Source: Welwitschia mirabilis
Lineage: Eukaryota; Gnetophyta; Gnetopsida; Welwitschiales
Reading direction: 5' to 3'
Length of the DNA stretch: 64,000 bases
Assembly (NCBI GenBank): GCA_051453625.1
Contig: JBOZIK010000001.1
Location: forward strand, 57,573,259-57,637,258
The notes under the pieces were generated by a model, which worked only from the letters and a program-made list of their open reading frames with translations, had not been told where the DNA came from and did not search any database. Positions 12,320 to 24,509 of this stretch are shown here, in pieces (positions within the stretch are counted from its first letter, which is position 1; every line of letters starts with the position of its first letter). The position numbers and the translations under genes were made by a program.

Positions 12320-14590
12320 GTAGCATGCTTATACAATTAAAATACCTATTTAGGATAGCAGTAGGTATTATATTCCTATGACAAGTAGTTTTAACCTTTA
12401 TTCATAATTATATCAAGGTAGAAGGAAGCATAAACATAAATAAAAGAACTAAAAAATCCTTTCTTAATGAAATCTCCTTTTCACTCACTTATGATGATCT
12501 ACAAAGATGAAAAGGAAGAAAGTAAAAAAAAAATACAAATGGAGGAGTGGTAGAAGAGAAATGAATGATAAAGTAAGGAGAAAAAATACTTAAAGTAGTT
12601 TTGGATAGAAACTAGGATCACTGATAGAATGTAATAATAAAAGATGTTATGGAAATGTGATATGTAAAAACTAAATGAAGTGTAGCAAACATAGATAGTG
12701 GCACTAGTAAAGACTAGAATAAATGTCAATGAAACTAGGAAAATACACACTAGGCTAGATAACAATGCAAAAAATGGAAAAAAGGATCATATAAATATGG
12801 TCTACAAGGAGTGATGTGTTTGAAACACATGCATTTGATAAAAAAGCGGTAAAATAAAAACCATTGAATTACTTCGTCCTATTAATATCTTTTATTGATT
12901 TGTCATGACTTTGGACTTGGATAGCTTAGTTAAATCATAATAAATATAATTATTATTCTATGGTGTATTTTTCAAATAAAGAAAATAAATAGTTTTAATG
13001 GATGAAAATGATAAAATAAAATGAAAAAATAAGGGAGGTAAAAATGGAAATAAATTTTTGACCATGTAACCTATGAATAAATGAGATTACGATGTAGCAA
13101 ATAGTATAATTTTTAGTTTTATAATTTTTAATGGATCATTTATCAAGAAAATCAAGGTACTAGTGAGCTAATCCAAAGTAACTTTAAAAGAAATAAAGAG
13201 ATTTAGAGTAAAAAAATATTAAAGTAAGCACATAAAATGAGATCTTCCAATTCCACCTTAGTCACAATTCAATATTTTATCTTCTACAACCATGAGTGGG
13301 ATATTTTAAGCATTTGATCATATTGAGAATTTAATCTTCTAGGACTTTCTTTCAATAAAATTAACATGTTTTGCAACAAGAAGTTAGTGCAATGTTACCA
13401 ATGAGAATTTATAACTATGTCATAAATGAACATATTACTAATAAAGTTATAATTGCATTACCAACAAGCATTTATAGACTCACTATAGTTAAGTAAATTT
13501 AATGTTAAAAATCAAAAAAATATGTTCCAAAAAGTAGATTTTTCTTTTGATTTTTCTATGATTTATTTCGAAGCACATAAAAGAGAGTCATTGGCTTATT
13601 AACCTAATATAGAAATAAACTTATCCCCATGAATTCTTGAAACTAAATCCCAATGTAAAAGTAGAAAACTCACCTTTTATTCCTTAAGTGTAACTTTAAG
13701 ATCATAAATGAACATAAATTTTAATAAGAGAAATGAAATAAAGGGTGACTTATCTTTAAAAAAAAAAGACTCACTCAGTATTAATCAAAACATTATAAGG
13801 ACAAAGACCACTTATTATTTTTTGATGTGTAAGCCATTAACTATGATTAGAAACTCTCATGAATTCATAAGCTAATGAAAGAGGTGAATGATAGGATTGA
13901 TGAGATCATTTGAAAATAGAATAGATAAATGAAGGGCTTAAGGAAAGGATTAAATAGCGGGTAATTCTCAAGATCTTTCATCAGATAGGCATCCCTAAGT
14001 AACATTTGGTTATTTGTAAATTTATTTAACCATTTCAAGGATAAACTACTAGCAAACAAATTCAATGTTTAGTTATTTGATAAGATTAGGCTATTCTCAT
14101 AAATGCATTACTTAAGAAATATGAAAGGAAAAAAAAAACTTTCATGACCATTAGAATTAAAATTACAAGAATGGGAATTAAGTAATGGTGTAGGAATGCA
14201 AATGTTCTTAAGAGAAGACTCCACATATTAGTTTAAAAATTTAGAAAAGATATGAGAAGTGTAAACATTAGGATTCAAACATTCCAAATTAGAAGAAGTC
14301 CAATATAACAACTCTTACAAAACATATTTCCTAAATGCAGAAATGGATGAATGAATAATCTTAAAATGAGTAGGATCATAATTGAAAGAAACATGTTATA
14401 AAATCTTAAAATATAGTTCCAAATTAAAATAAGAATTACTTCCAAAATTAGAATTTGAATTAAACTCAAAAGATTAAGGAGAAGGCAAAATTTTTTATTC
14501 ATAAAGAGAACATTCAACCTTATGATATTCACCATGAATTCCATTAAGAAAGTTAACTCCATTAGTGTTATCATATTATTTCCTAACATT
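12320..14590. other. Unassigned AT-rich sequence, probably decayed gypsy
   Basis: I could not recognise RT, RNase H or integrase here although they would be expected between a minus-strand protease (14600-14788) and the extra ORF (11850-12310). ORFs at 12499-12765, 13865-14065 and 14275-14598 on the minus strand have hydrophobic or Leu/Ile-rich products typical of translated AT-rich DNA. The element may be deleted internally or too decayed to read. Confidence 0.4.
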
Positions 14591-14599
14591 GAAAACATT

Positions 14600-14788
14600 C
14601 AACTTAATAGTCATATCCTAAAATAAATTTTCATAACATCATGTCTATAATTAATAAGGGCATATAAATTTTCAATGAAAGATCTCCCTAGAATCATAGG
14701 ACATAAATGGGTTTTAGTTTATTCCATCTCAAAAACCATGAATCCTATAGGAAGATAGCAATTTACAATACAAACTATCATATTTTAT
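14600..14788 (-). pseudogene. Ty3/gypsy protease C-terminal half (G4), split by G1
   Basis: The minus strand reads 'NCYLPIGFMVFEM', then 'PMILGRSF', then 'LINYRHDVM', the conserved C-terminal half of a gypsy protease. The upstream half is missing because G1 begins at 14789. Beyond the far end of G1, the minus strand of 37086-37110 reads 'KSSLGVV' in the frame that would continue this protein (the consensus there resembles KSPLGVV), so G1 probably inserted in this gene. The active-site segment is not visible. Confidence 0.65.
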
Positions 14789-15890
14789 TATTGTGCTGCC
14801 AACTTGCATGTATTTGATAAGGTATTTTTAGTAGTTTTGCAAGATATTAGATAGGTTTATGCTAGATTTATATGATAATGGAGAGCCAAGATTAAAGATA
14901 CAAAAATATGTAATCTCTACTTTGTAGCATTTAGATTAGTTTACAGTATTTTCTATTTTAAAAAAAACTTTTTGCAAACATTGAGACTGATGCATTACAT
15001 GAACACTTGAAAACAAAACCTATCATAAATGTTATTATCCAGATGAGTGTACAAATATTAGAATGGTTAAAGCCAATAATATGCTAACTAAAATCAATTT
15101 TCAAATAACATGGAATTCTTATGATATGACATAATCTTGTGTATTGTCTGAATGATCATGAGGATGACATCTGTTGTAATGCTTCATTGAACTTCACCTA
15201 ACTTTTTCCATTTTTCTCTATGTTTGTTACATAGTTGTTAGGATTGTATCCATGCCTTTCTATCATGTTTATTTATTTATGAGAATATGTATCAATAAGT
15301 GCCAACTTGGACCTTGACCTCTACTTGTCTTTGCTTGCATCAAAAATTCTCATAATAGGAGATTGAAAGGCCAAAGAACCATCCCTTATAGTTGTAGCAA
15401 GATGTCTTTATCAGTGTTGGGCTATGCTTCCTCTATTGAGGAGTAGCTTTATAGCACAGATGTTGGTTTGAGATTAATGCAAAAAAATCTTTTCTATTCC
15501 TATGCTTATTGTGTTACTTATTCCTCATAGTTTACATTGCTTATGATTTCGTAACAGCTTCTTAAGTGATATGAGTTATGAGGGCAACCTTTATCAAGGT
15601 TGAGCATTATTAGTTTTGTGCATTGTTCCTTTTATTTCCTAGATTAACTTGCTATAAGTGTGTTTATATTGTGATTTTTTGAATTACATTCTATTTTTAT
15701 TACTAGAATATGTAAGTGTTTTATTTTGAACTCAATTCTCTTTATTCTAGTCTAGGCCTTTAATGGATTGTGTCATTTCGATCCACTTCCATATAAATTA
15801 GTGTGTTTTATTATGTAAAAGATCTATACCTATTTGTGAATGATACGATCTTTTTGGAAATAATCATTTACACAAATATGCATCACGACA
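14789..15890 (+). mobile_element. 5' LTR of G1
   Basis: It begins TATTGTGCTGCCAAC (TG decayed to TA) and ends CATCACGACA just before the primer binding site. It aligns throughout with 35959-37085. Length is 1,102 bases. The divergence from its partner is plain by eye, so the insertion is old. Confidence 0.85.
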
Positions 15891-15892
15891 TC

Positions 15893-15911
15893 TTGGCACT
15901 GTTACCAGGGA
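15893..15911 (+). other. Primer binding site, tRNA-Asp type (G1)
   Basis: The sequence TTGGCACTGTTACCAGGGA differs from the Athila/Tat consensus TTGGCGCCGTTGCCGGGGA at four positions, all of them transitions. It lies two bases after the LTR. Confidence 0.85.
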
Positions 15912-16589
15912 AGGTTTCTTGAAGTTTGAGAGCTGTCATTACTCAAGTAATTGTTTATATTTTAGTTTAGATATTTGCCTATAGTAATACTATATTTTTA
16001 GTCATAGTAGCATAGGTTTTTCTTTTCACAGTTTCTTCTTTTAAGTTTCGAAATAAATTCTTTATCATCTAGATAACACATGGTGACAATGGCCTCTATG
16101 CTTTGTGGTTTTTAGTTTTTTGCTTTCTTAAAAATTTTTAAAGTTTTTTTGTCATCTCCTCTATTGTCTAGATGACTTAGATGGATGACAGACAGTTTTC
16201 TATGTTTTCTGTGTTTGTTATTTCACGTATTTATTTTCTAATTTTTTCATTTTTTAATTTTTCATTTTTTCTATCATATAGACTATCGTCCAGATGATCA
16301 TAGGGATGATGCATAGTAAACATCAAAACTGTGCATGCTGTGATATGGTAAAATCCAGTAAGAAAGAAAAATATTAAGAAGAGTAACTATTCATAGAGGA
16401 AAACATTTGAGAGAAGATTTAATTAATTTCGAATTTAACTTAGATATACATACCCAAGGTACATAAGTTTTAAAAATTTCAGAAATTTCTACATTTATTA
16501 TTTCAGAATTTGATTTTGAGAATGAAAATTTTTTAGAAGATTGTTTAGATGATAGTTTAGAAGAAAATCAATTTTTAAATATGTCTAGT

Positions 16590-17590
16590 TCATCACAAAA
16601 GCAAAAGCAAGTCGCTTCACCTAATCTGCCCCTTGTTATTAGAACCATTATGACTACACCTATAAAATATAATGCCAATGTCATTCTTAGAGAGCTTATA
16701 GCTAATAAAAAATGTAAAATCTAAATTTATTTTAATTTTCCTTTTAATGATGATGTCAAACTTAGGAATTTAAATGCTTCTCTCATTTTTAGTGGTCAAT
16801 ATGACAAAGATCCTTTACAATACATTGTCGACATCAAATAGTTAGTGCTCAATTTAGAAAATGATATAAAAAAGAATTAAGTAATAAAACTTACATGGTT
16901 ATTTTTCCCATTACTTTAAAAGATAAAGCTAAAATTTCATTAAGAACAATTCCACATAAGAGTCTAAAACATGGAATCAAGTTCAAGAAGTTTTCATTAA
17001 GAGATTCATGAGTAGAACTATCATTAAAAACATAATAAAACAGTAACTAACTTCCAACAATAGCCTAATGAAGATTATGCCTCTACCTATGAGATATTTT
17101 TTGTTGCTTTACATTTGAACCCTATACATGCTTTTTCTCAAGAAGAATTGGTGGACTACTTTTATAGTAGACTCAACAGTCAAACCAATCAACTTGTTGA
17201 TTTGTTGTATGGAGGAAATTAGATGAACCTTACATTAAAAAATAATGGGAAAGTGTTGGAAGATTTAGTGAAATTGAGTCAGACTTGGCCTAAACCCTCA
17301 CCTAGAAAAAATTAAAGAGTAGGTCAGATCATTAAAGAACTTAAGAAGGTTAAGAAAGAAAAATAAGAAGTAAAGATTGAAAAATAATCAAATAATCTTA
17401 TTAAGAATTTTATTCCAACTTTATAAAAATACACTAAATGATTTTAGATGCAAAGGTGGAAACAAAAAATAGTGTGGTTGTAGCTCCCACATGTGATTTA
17501 TGTGAAGAAAACCACCATGTGATAAAAGATTGTCTTTTATTGCTAACATATTGAGAAAGAATTTATGAAGAAGTATGTGATTTTAATTAA
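16590..17590 (+). pseudogene. Ty3/gypsy gag remnant (G1)
   Basis: The capsid region reads 'FSGQYDKDPLQYIVDIK' near 16790-16842, then 'EDYASTYEIFFVALHLNP' near 17074, then 'EELVDYFYSRLN'. The nucleocapsid knuckle at 17492-17533 reads CDLCEENHHVIKDC and is a complete CX2CX4HX4C. Frames shift several times and stops interrupt, so there is no usable protein. A leader of about 700 bases after the primer binding site precedes the gag start and holds no gene. Confidence 0.8.
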
Positions 17591-18354
17591 AGATCTTCAA
17601 ACCTTAATCAAAATCAACACCAAAGTCAAATCTAAAATTACAATAATTTTCAACCTAAGATGAATGGATAACCCAAATTCAAAAAGTTTCAAACAAATCA
17701 TCCTAATTTCTAACTATTTAGAAAAAGATTTAAAAATGGAAATTTCCAATCAAACAACTCAAGAAATTAAGAAATCCCATCCAACTCATAAAAACAAGGT
17801 TATCCACTTACAAATTCCATTGATGATTGAGAAAAACACAAGAAAGAACAAACTAACATAAAAAATCTTATGAGTATTTTACAATAAATCATGCTTGCAA
17901 ACCAAAGACCACAAGAGTCAGTTGTCATACAACCTCTACCAAACCTAAATAAAGTTAATAAAGATTGCAAGATTACGATAAGAAGTAGAAATGAGATAAT
18001 ACCTTCTGCCCATAAGGTTTTAACATCTCAAAGTGATAAAAATAATGAAGAAGAGGATATAGAAATTTTAGAAAATCATTATTTGCCTTTTCATTTAGGT
18101 AATAAAAAGGAAAATTATTCTCATAAGAAATCTACTACCCCTTGGCTTGACATATTAAACACAAATCTTATCTTTGATAAATATTTAAAAGCTTTAATGT
18201 AAAATATAAGTATCAATTTACCATTTTAAAAACTTTTACAAGAGGATCTTAAGTATTCTAAATTGTAAAAAAACCTAATTAGGAGAAAATAAAAATAAAC
18301 CATTCCTAATAAAGTCTTCCTAGCCCAATCCATTAACAACTTAGTTTTACAGAA

Positions 18355-18780
18355 ATGTCCAAAGTTTAAAGATCCATGGGTAGCAATTGTTAGTGTCACT
18401 TTAGAAGGAAATAGAAGAATTAAGAAAGCCTTGATTTATATTGGAACTAGTGTCAAAATTTTATGAACAATTTGGGTTGGAAGATAGAATAGATCCTACA
18501 ACAATTATCTTAGAATTAACACATACACCTATTAAGAAATCTTTAGGTATGATTAAAGATTTAGTCATTCAAATTGAAGAATCATTTTACCCTATTCATG
18601 TGGTTATGATAGAAGTTGAATATAATAGTGGTTATTCTTTATTTCTAGGTACAACCTTTTGTGCAAGAATCCATTGTATTATAGATATCAAAACAGGATT
18701 GGCAGAGTGTCATTTAAGAAATAAGAAGTTTTTAATAAAGTGTTTGATGTTACTAAAAAAGATTTAGGTGATGATTTCAG
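18355..18780 (+). pseudogene. Ty3/gypsy aspartic protease remnant (G1)
   Basis: The frame near 18357-18470 reads 'CPKFKDPWVAIVSVTLEGN' and then 'ALIYIGTSVKIL'. The Asp of the D-x-G motif is replaced by Tyr, so it is inactive. After a frame change the readable protein continues at 18441-18767 ('TPIKKSLGMIKDLVIQIEE', then 'GYSLFLGTTFCA'), the usual C-terminal half with the LG-R/T-x-F motif. The ORF at 17891-18202 just upstream is the gag-protease linker. Confidence 0.75.
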
Positions 18781-19379
18781 TGTGAAAGAAGAGATGAAAT
18801 CAAATTTATTTTTACTAAACCATCCACTTGAATAAAGATGATGAATGCTTCATAAGCCAACTTTATTTGATAATTAACTTGAAGTAGATAACTTGAAAGC
18901 TTTTAATGAAGATCAACTTGATTTTAACCATTTATAAATTGATTTTTTAATCTGGAGAGTAGAAAGACTAAGTCTTTAAATTGTTTAGAAGTCTAAGATC
19001 TGAGCAAGAATGATATTTCTTATTTTGAGGGGGTCATCCACTACTGATGTCCAGATGATAGTCTAAGAAGACAATGAATTTTCCTGAAAATTTAATAGAA
19101 AATAAAATTTTAAATTCTAATTTGAATCTAAAACCCTTACCCTGAGGACTAAAATACATTTTTCTGTGTAATGATCTTAAAAAACCTTTGATAATTACTG
19201 AAAATCTATTTCCTTGATAAGAATCAAAATTAACCTCACATTTGTAATCTAAGGTAAATGTGTTTACTTTATCCTATAAAGATTTAATAGCCATTCCTAC
19301 CTTAATTTTTCAATATAAAAACTACCTTGAGGATAATGTAAAACCTATGAGGTAATCTTAATGTAGACTTAATGCAATC

Positions 19380-20010
19380 CTTAAATAAGTTATTAAAGAT
19401 GAAATCATAAAATTAATAGATATTGAAATCATTTATGCCACAACTAATAGTGAGTGGGTTAGCCCTTTAACATTAGTACCTAAGAAAAGTGGGAAATGGA
19501 GGATGTGCATAGACTTCAGAAAATTAAATGAAGTAACCAAAAAAATCATTGTCCTTTGCCATTTTTTAATTAGATACTTAATAGAATATAAGGACATGCA
19601 ATTTATTATTTTTTAATAGATATAATGATTATAATTAGGTTTATATTACTAGTGAGAATGAAGCCAAAACTACTTTTACTTCATCTTTTGATAGTTTTGC
19701 TTTTCGATGCATGCCTTTTGGACTTTATAATGCTTATTTTTTCTAATTTATTAAAGGATTCGATAAAAATTTTTATGGATGACTTCTCTATTTATGCTGA
19801 AAATTCTAAATATATCTTAAAAAAATTAGAGAAAGTCCTTAATCAATGCATTTCTAGTGGCCTACATTTGAGTTCGGAGAAAAGTTTAATTTTAATTTAA
19901 AGTAGAATTTTTTTAGATCATCATATTTTGAAAAAGGGTATTAGGATGGACCTTGAAAATTTTGGTATTATGAAAACCCTAAATCCCCCATCTAATGTAA
20001 AACAAGTTAG
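19380..20010 (+). pseudogene. Ty3/gypsy reverse transcriptase remnant (G1)
   Basis: Near 19395-19530 the sequence encodes 'DEIIKLIDIEIIYATTNSEW', then 'VSPLTLVPKKSGKWRMCIDFRKLNEV', the N-terminal finger of RT, written here as two separate motifs. The catalytic box near 19775 reads 'KIFMDDFSIY', so both Asp residues are kept. The span between them is frame-shifted and carries stops. It copies element RNA into cDNA in functional relatives. Confidence 0.8.
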
Positions 20011-20069
20011 GTCCTTTCTTGTTCATTATGGTTTTTATCATTAGTTTATTCAAGATTAAGCAAACATTT

Positions 20070-20600
20070 ATAAATATCTTTACTTGTTATTAGAAAAAGA
20101 AGATAAATTTAAATAGAATGAATCTTATCAACTTGCTTTTAATAGACTTAAACATAAAATTTCTTATGCTTCTATTATAATGGGACTTGATTGGGAAAAC
20201 GATTTTGAATTAATGTGTAATGGTAGTAATTTTGCTGTGGGTGGGGTACTTTATGAAAAATATGGAAATGATTTTATAGTTATATTTTACCATAGTAAAA
20301 CTCTATCTAAAACTCAAATTAATTACACTACTATAGAGAAGGAAATGTAGTAATCATCTTTTTCCTTAATATGCTTAGAAATTATCTTTTAGGCTTTTAT
20401 ATGAATGTTTATACTAGCTATGCTATGATTCATTACCTTATGACTAAGAAGTATTTGAGTGCTAGATTGATTAGATGGATCCTTCTTATGCAATAATTTA
20501 TCTTAACCATCATTGATAAAGTAGAACAGGATAATTGTATTGCTGATCATTTGTCTTTTCTTTCTTTTTCTCTTGATGATTCTTTGATTAATGATTCTTT
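20070..20600 (+). pseudogene. Ty3/gypsy RNase H remnant (G1)
   Basis: It reads 'YQLAFNRLKHKI', then 'DFELMCNGSNFAVGGVLYEK', then 'YHSKTLSKTQINYTTIEKEM'. The usual CDAS is CNGS, so the first catalytic Asp is Asn. The following Glu of the 'TxxEKEL' motif is present. A stop follows directly (20349). Confidence 0.8.
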
Positions 20601-20679
20601 TCTAGATGAATAACTTTTTACTATATCTTCTACTCATCCTCTTACTTGATATAATAATATTGTTAACTATATCATTACC

Positions 20680-21738
20680 ATGAAAACATTAAAACATTGG
20701 ACTTATAATCAATATAAATCCTTTTTCCATAGAATAGATAACTGTGAGTGGAGACAACCACATTTATATCGTAGGTGTAAAGGCTAAATTTTGCAAAAAT
20801 ATGTGTCTAATTGGGAAAAATCTGATATCCCTCATCCTTTTCATGGTGGTATTTGTGGATTTTATTTTAGTAAATAGAAAATGGCTATAAAAATTCTTCA
20901 CTCTAGTTTTTATTGGCTTACTCATTCTTAGGATTATTTTAATTTTACTAGAAGGTGTGATCCTTGTCAAAATTATGGTAACTCTATTTGTTCTTAGGAG
21001 ATGTTCCTTAGACCTATTCATAATTATAAACCTTTTGATTGTTGGGATATTGATTTTATAGGCCCTATTCACCCATCTTATCATAATAAAAATTACATTT
21101 TAGTAACTGTAGATTACATTACTAAATAGGTTAAAGCTATTCCTACTTCTTTGAATGATGCACAAATTGTTTGTTATTTTCTTAGAACTTATATTTTTTA
21201 ATGATTTGGTTTTACTAAGATTATTATTAGTTATTAAAAAACTCATTTTATAAATCAAATTCTTAGAAAACATTTTTTGACTATTGGAATAGAACATAGA
21301 GTAGCTTATACTTATCATCTTCAAACTAATGGACAAGTTGAAAACACAAATAAAAAAATTAAGAAAATGTTATAAAAACTTGTTTCTATTAATAAGAAAT
21401 CTTGGGCTTCTAAGCTCAAACATGTTCATTGGGCTTATTATACTACTTGGTGTAATTCTCTTGGTTTTTTCCCTTATGAACGTATGTGTGGAAAAGTTTG
21501 TATTTTACCTGTTAATGTGTGTTATAATTTTTATTGTGCTTTACATCAACTTAATCCTGTAAACCTTCATGAAAACCTTAAACATAGATTATCCTAATTA
21601 GATTACCTTGATGAAAAACATATTCATGCTATACATCATTAATTAATCCACAAAGCCCAAACTAGATTCAAATATGATAAAAGATACTTCATAAAAATTT
21701 TGAACCTCATCAACTTATCCTTTTATAGAACACTAGAG
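20680..21738 (+). pseudogene. Ty3/gypsy integrase, N-terminal and core part (G1)
   Basis: The frame carries the H2C2 region ('IPHPFHGGICGFYF', later 'CDPCQNYGN'), then 'PFDCWDIDFIGPI' and 'NYILVTVDYITK' with the first catalytic Asp. The position of the second Asp reads Tyr ('ISY' before 'THFIN'). The third acidic residue is kept in 'NGQVENTNK'. The protein is cut at 21738 by copia C1 and resumes at 31216. Confidence 0.85.
21734..21738 (+). repeat. Target site duplication TAGAG, left copy (C1)
   Basis: TAGAG immediately precedes the LTR start TGTTAGATTATG and recurs at 31216-31220 straight after the 3' LTR end CCCACA. A perfect 5-bp repeat is what copia integrase makes. Confidence 0.93.
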
Positions 21739-21864
21739 TGTTAGATTATGTATTGCCAATTGATATCAAAATAACATTTTATATAAAGTAAAATTTGTAT
21801 AGCATTGTGTAGAAAATATTAATCAATTGCAGGTTAAATGCTAAAGCTATGTATGTCATATTTT
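21739..21864 (+). mobile_element. Outer copia LTR start (C1)
   Basis: These 126 bases match the first 126 of the LTR at 22235 (TGTTAGATTATGTATTGCCAATTGAT and onward), then the sequence enters a 100-N gap. This copy carries the left target duplication. Confidence 0.85.
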
Positions 21865-22234
21865 NNNNNNNNNNNNNNNNNNNNNNNNNNNNNNNNNNNN
21901 NNNNNNNNNNNNNNNNNNNNNNNNNNNNNNNNNNNNNNNNNNNNNNNNNNNNNNNNNNNNNNNNGATATAATCAAAGAGCTTAAATGTTTAGCCTCTTAT
22001 CTTCCATTATCCATATCACAAGATATTAATTCATCATTATTTTAGTGATCATCATCCCCTAGATTCTTATCACCTTCACACATACCATCTTTACCTTCAC
22101 TACATATATCCTTTTCACCTTCATCTTACACTATGCCTCTTCATGAATTACCACTTGTTACCATTTCATTACCATCATCCTTCATAGAGACTACTCAAAC
22201 CACCTTCTTTAGGACATCCATCACTCTTTAAATG
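21865..22234. other. 100-N gap plus 270 bases of unknown origin
   Basis: Bases 21865-21964 are N. Sequence 21965-22234 is C/T-rich on the plus strand ('ttcacc', 'ttcatc' words) and matches no LTR or domain elsewhere in the window. It separates two LTR starts and could be a misplaced contig end or a remnant of another insertion. Confidence 0.6.
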
Positions 22235-24425
22235 TGTTAGATTATGTTTTGCCAATTGATATCAAATTAGTATTTTCTGTGAAGCAAATTTTGTGTATAT
22301 TATGTAGAAAGTATTAATCACTTGTAAGTCAGATGCTAAAGCTATGATTATCACTTTATGATCATTAGAAATTTATCAAGTTCACTTATCCTTTTGTGGG
22401 GTCAATCACACTTTCAAAGGATTGACCGCACCTAGAGCATACTCTTAGACTTGAAATGAATTAAGTGGGGTTGATTGGATTTTTGAGGGGTTGACTAGAC
22501 TTTTGAACATAAGAGAAAGTATCCTTAAATTGAGTATCAAGAGTTTGACCAAACTTATGAAGGAGTTAACTAGATTTGGAAACCTGAGAACCAGAATTCC
22601 TAAACCGATCATCAAGGGGTCGACCAAACCTATAAAGCGGATGACCAGATCTATGAACTGGAGAAAAGTACTCCTAAACTAATTATTAAGGGGTCAATTG
22701 AACCTATGAGGGATCAAATGAACCTAAGAATATCCACTTGATATTCTTGAATCAATCATTAATGGGTTAATCAGACACCTGAGAGGTTGACTAGACCTAA
22801 AGAAGAAAACTAGAATGGATTATATCAGGACTAAGCAAGTGGCTAGATAGATATGCAAGTAACTGGATAAACAATCAACCAGATCCTGAGGGATTAATCA
22901 AACATAGAGCCATAAGAAACTAGGATAAATAAATAATTCACTCGGGCAACCTATTTAAGTCTTGGCACCAGAAGGAATCAATGGAATATTTGAGAGGTTA
23001 ACTGGCTGAAACAAAAAAAAAATTATATACATTATGTAGCTATTTTGTAATCATTGATAACGTGTTTTCAATTGTAATAATCCTAAAAGCCTTTCATTAT
23101 ACATTGCCAAGAGAGAAATCACTATAAAACCTTTTACTAAACTATTGAATATTGGTGATTGATCATTGCACTATCTTGGCATTACATTCCTAACCAAGAA
23201 CATGTTAACATCTGTTGTATTGCATACAAAGTCAGATCTATAGCACTCCATTGTTCATAAATTGTATCATTTATAGAATAAGTGCTCCATTACTACCATT
23301 AAGCCAAAGAACTAGTAATATCAATGAGCTTGGGAATACTATCATCACTAATCCATTTTATGAAGGTTAAAAGTTACCCTGTGAAAGTATGTTTGAGAAG
23401 GTTGAGACTCAGCCTACAAAAGTCCATTTGTAAAGGTTACGAGTGAACTTTCAATACCTAAAAGATTTAATGGAGATCTAGATCAGGCTTGGTNNNNNNN
23501 NNNNNNNNNNNNNNNNNNNNNNNNNNNNNNNNNNNNNNNNNNNNNNNNNNNNNNNNNNNNNNNNNNNNNNNNNNNNNNNNNNNNNNNNNNNNNNNNNNNN
23601 NNNNNNNNNNNNNNNNNNNNNNNNNNNNNNNNNNNNNNNNNNNNNNNNNNNNNNNNNNNNNNNNNNNNNNNNNNNNNNNNNNNNNNNNNNNNNNNNNNNN
23701 NNNNNNNNNNNNNNNNNNNNNNNNNNNNNNNNNNNNNNNNNNNNNNNNNNNNNNNNNNNNNNNNNNNNNNNNNNNNNNNNNNNNNNNNNNNNNNNNNNNN
23801 NNNNNNNNNNNNNNNNNNNNNNNNNNNNNNNNNNNNNNNNNNNNNNNNNNNNNNNNNNNNNNNNNNNNNNNNNNNNNNNNNNNNNNNNNNNNNNNNNNNN
23901 NNNNNNNNNNNNNNNNNNNNNNNNNNNNNNNNNNNNNNNNNNNNNNNNNNNNNNNNNNNNNNNNNNNNNNNNNNNNNNNNNNNNNNNNNNNNNNNNNNNN
24001 NNNNNNNNNNNNNNNNNNNNNNNNNNNNNNNNNNNNNNNNNNNNNNNNNNNNNNNNNNNNNNNNNNNNNNNNNNNNNNNNNNNNNNNNNNNNNNNNNNNN
24101 NNNNNNNNNNNNNNNNNNNNNNNNNNNNNNNNNNNNNNNNNNNNNNNNNNNNNNNNNNNNNNNNNNNNNNNNNNNNNNNNNNNNNNNNNNCTTGGTAATA
24201 AGTTGATTGTCAAGAGTAGAGTAGGGTATTTTCTCAAATTATTATAAAAATTGCATGTACATGATCAGTATTTCTATGATTTCCATTATTTTTGTTATTC
24301 AAAATACTTTCAGCCTTTATGCATAAAGTTTTTGGTGATTGTTTTCAAGTAAGTCTATACTGTGAATTTATTTAAATAATTTTTAAAAAGCTATTCATGA
24401 TCCATTTAGGGTTCTTAATCCCATA
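22235..24425 (+). mobile_element. 5' LTR of copia C1 (contains a 697-N gap)
   Basis: It starts TGTTAGATTATGTTTTGCC and ends TTAATCCCATA before the primer binding site. The region 22397-22800 is an array of degenerate GGGGTCGACC-type repeats. The gap at 23494-24190 lies between 'ggcttggt' and 'cttggtaataag'. In the 3' LTR (about 30980-30995) these join directly, so the gap probably holds nothing. Excluding N, it is about 230 bases longer than the 3' LTR because it has more array repeats. Confidence 0.85.
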
Positions 24426-24426
24426 T

Positions 24427-24439
24427 TTAGTATTAGAGC
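24427..24439 (+). other. Primer binding site, initiator-Met tRNA type (C1)
   Basis: TTAGTATTAGAGC differs at two positions from TTGGTATCAGAGC, the plant initiator-Met tRNA complement found intact in C2 (44463-44475). Confidence 0.85.
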
Positions 24440-24509
24440 TAAGTTGAGTCCATATTAATTTTTTAACCAATCTAGACTATAGAATCCAAAATAAGTAATC
24501 CCTTTATTA

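Noticed and set aside
12499-12765. 88-codon minus ORF that looks like a membrane protein
   Set aside because: Low-complexity Phe/Ser/Tyr-rich translation of AT-rich sequence with no conserved neighbour.
14275-14598. 107-codon minus ORF with a hydrophobic product
   Set aside because: Overlaps the end of a gypsy protease in another frame. Leu/Ile/Phe richness is what AT-rich DNA gives in a shifted frame.
20764-21336. Minus-strand ORFs of 106 and 78 codons
   Set aside because: Antisense shadows of G1 integrase, which has clear domain motifs on the plus strand.
22445-22682. Two overlapping ORFs with repetitive Lys/Arg/Thr/Pro or Leu/Val products
   Set aside because: They are translations of the LTR repeat array, which is in a periodic open frame by chance.
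23467-24247. Long ORFs on both strands around 23.5-24.2 kb, 33.8-34.3 kb, 42.0-42.6 kb and 59.0-59.6 kb
   Set aside because: They consist almost wholly of N and are open only because gaps contain no stop codons.
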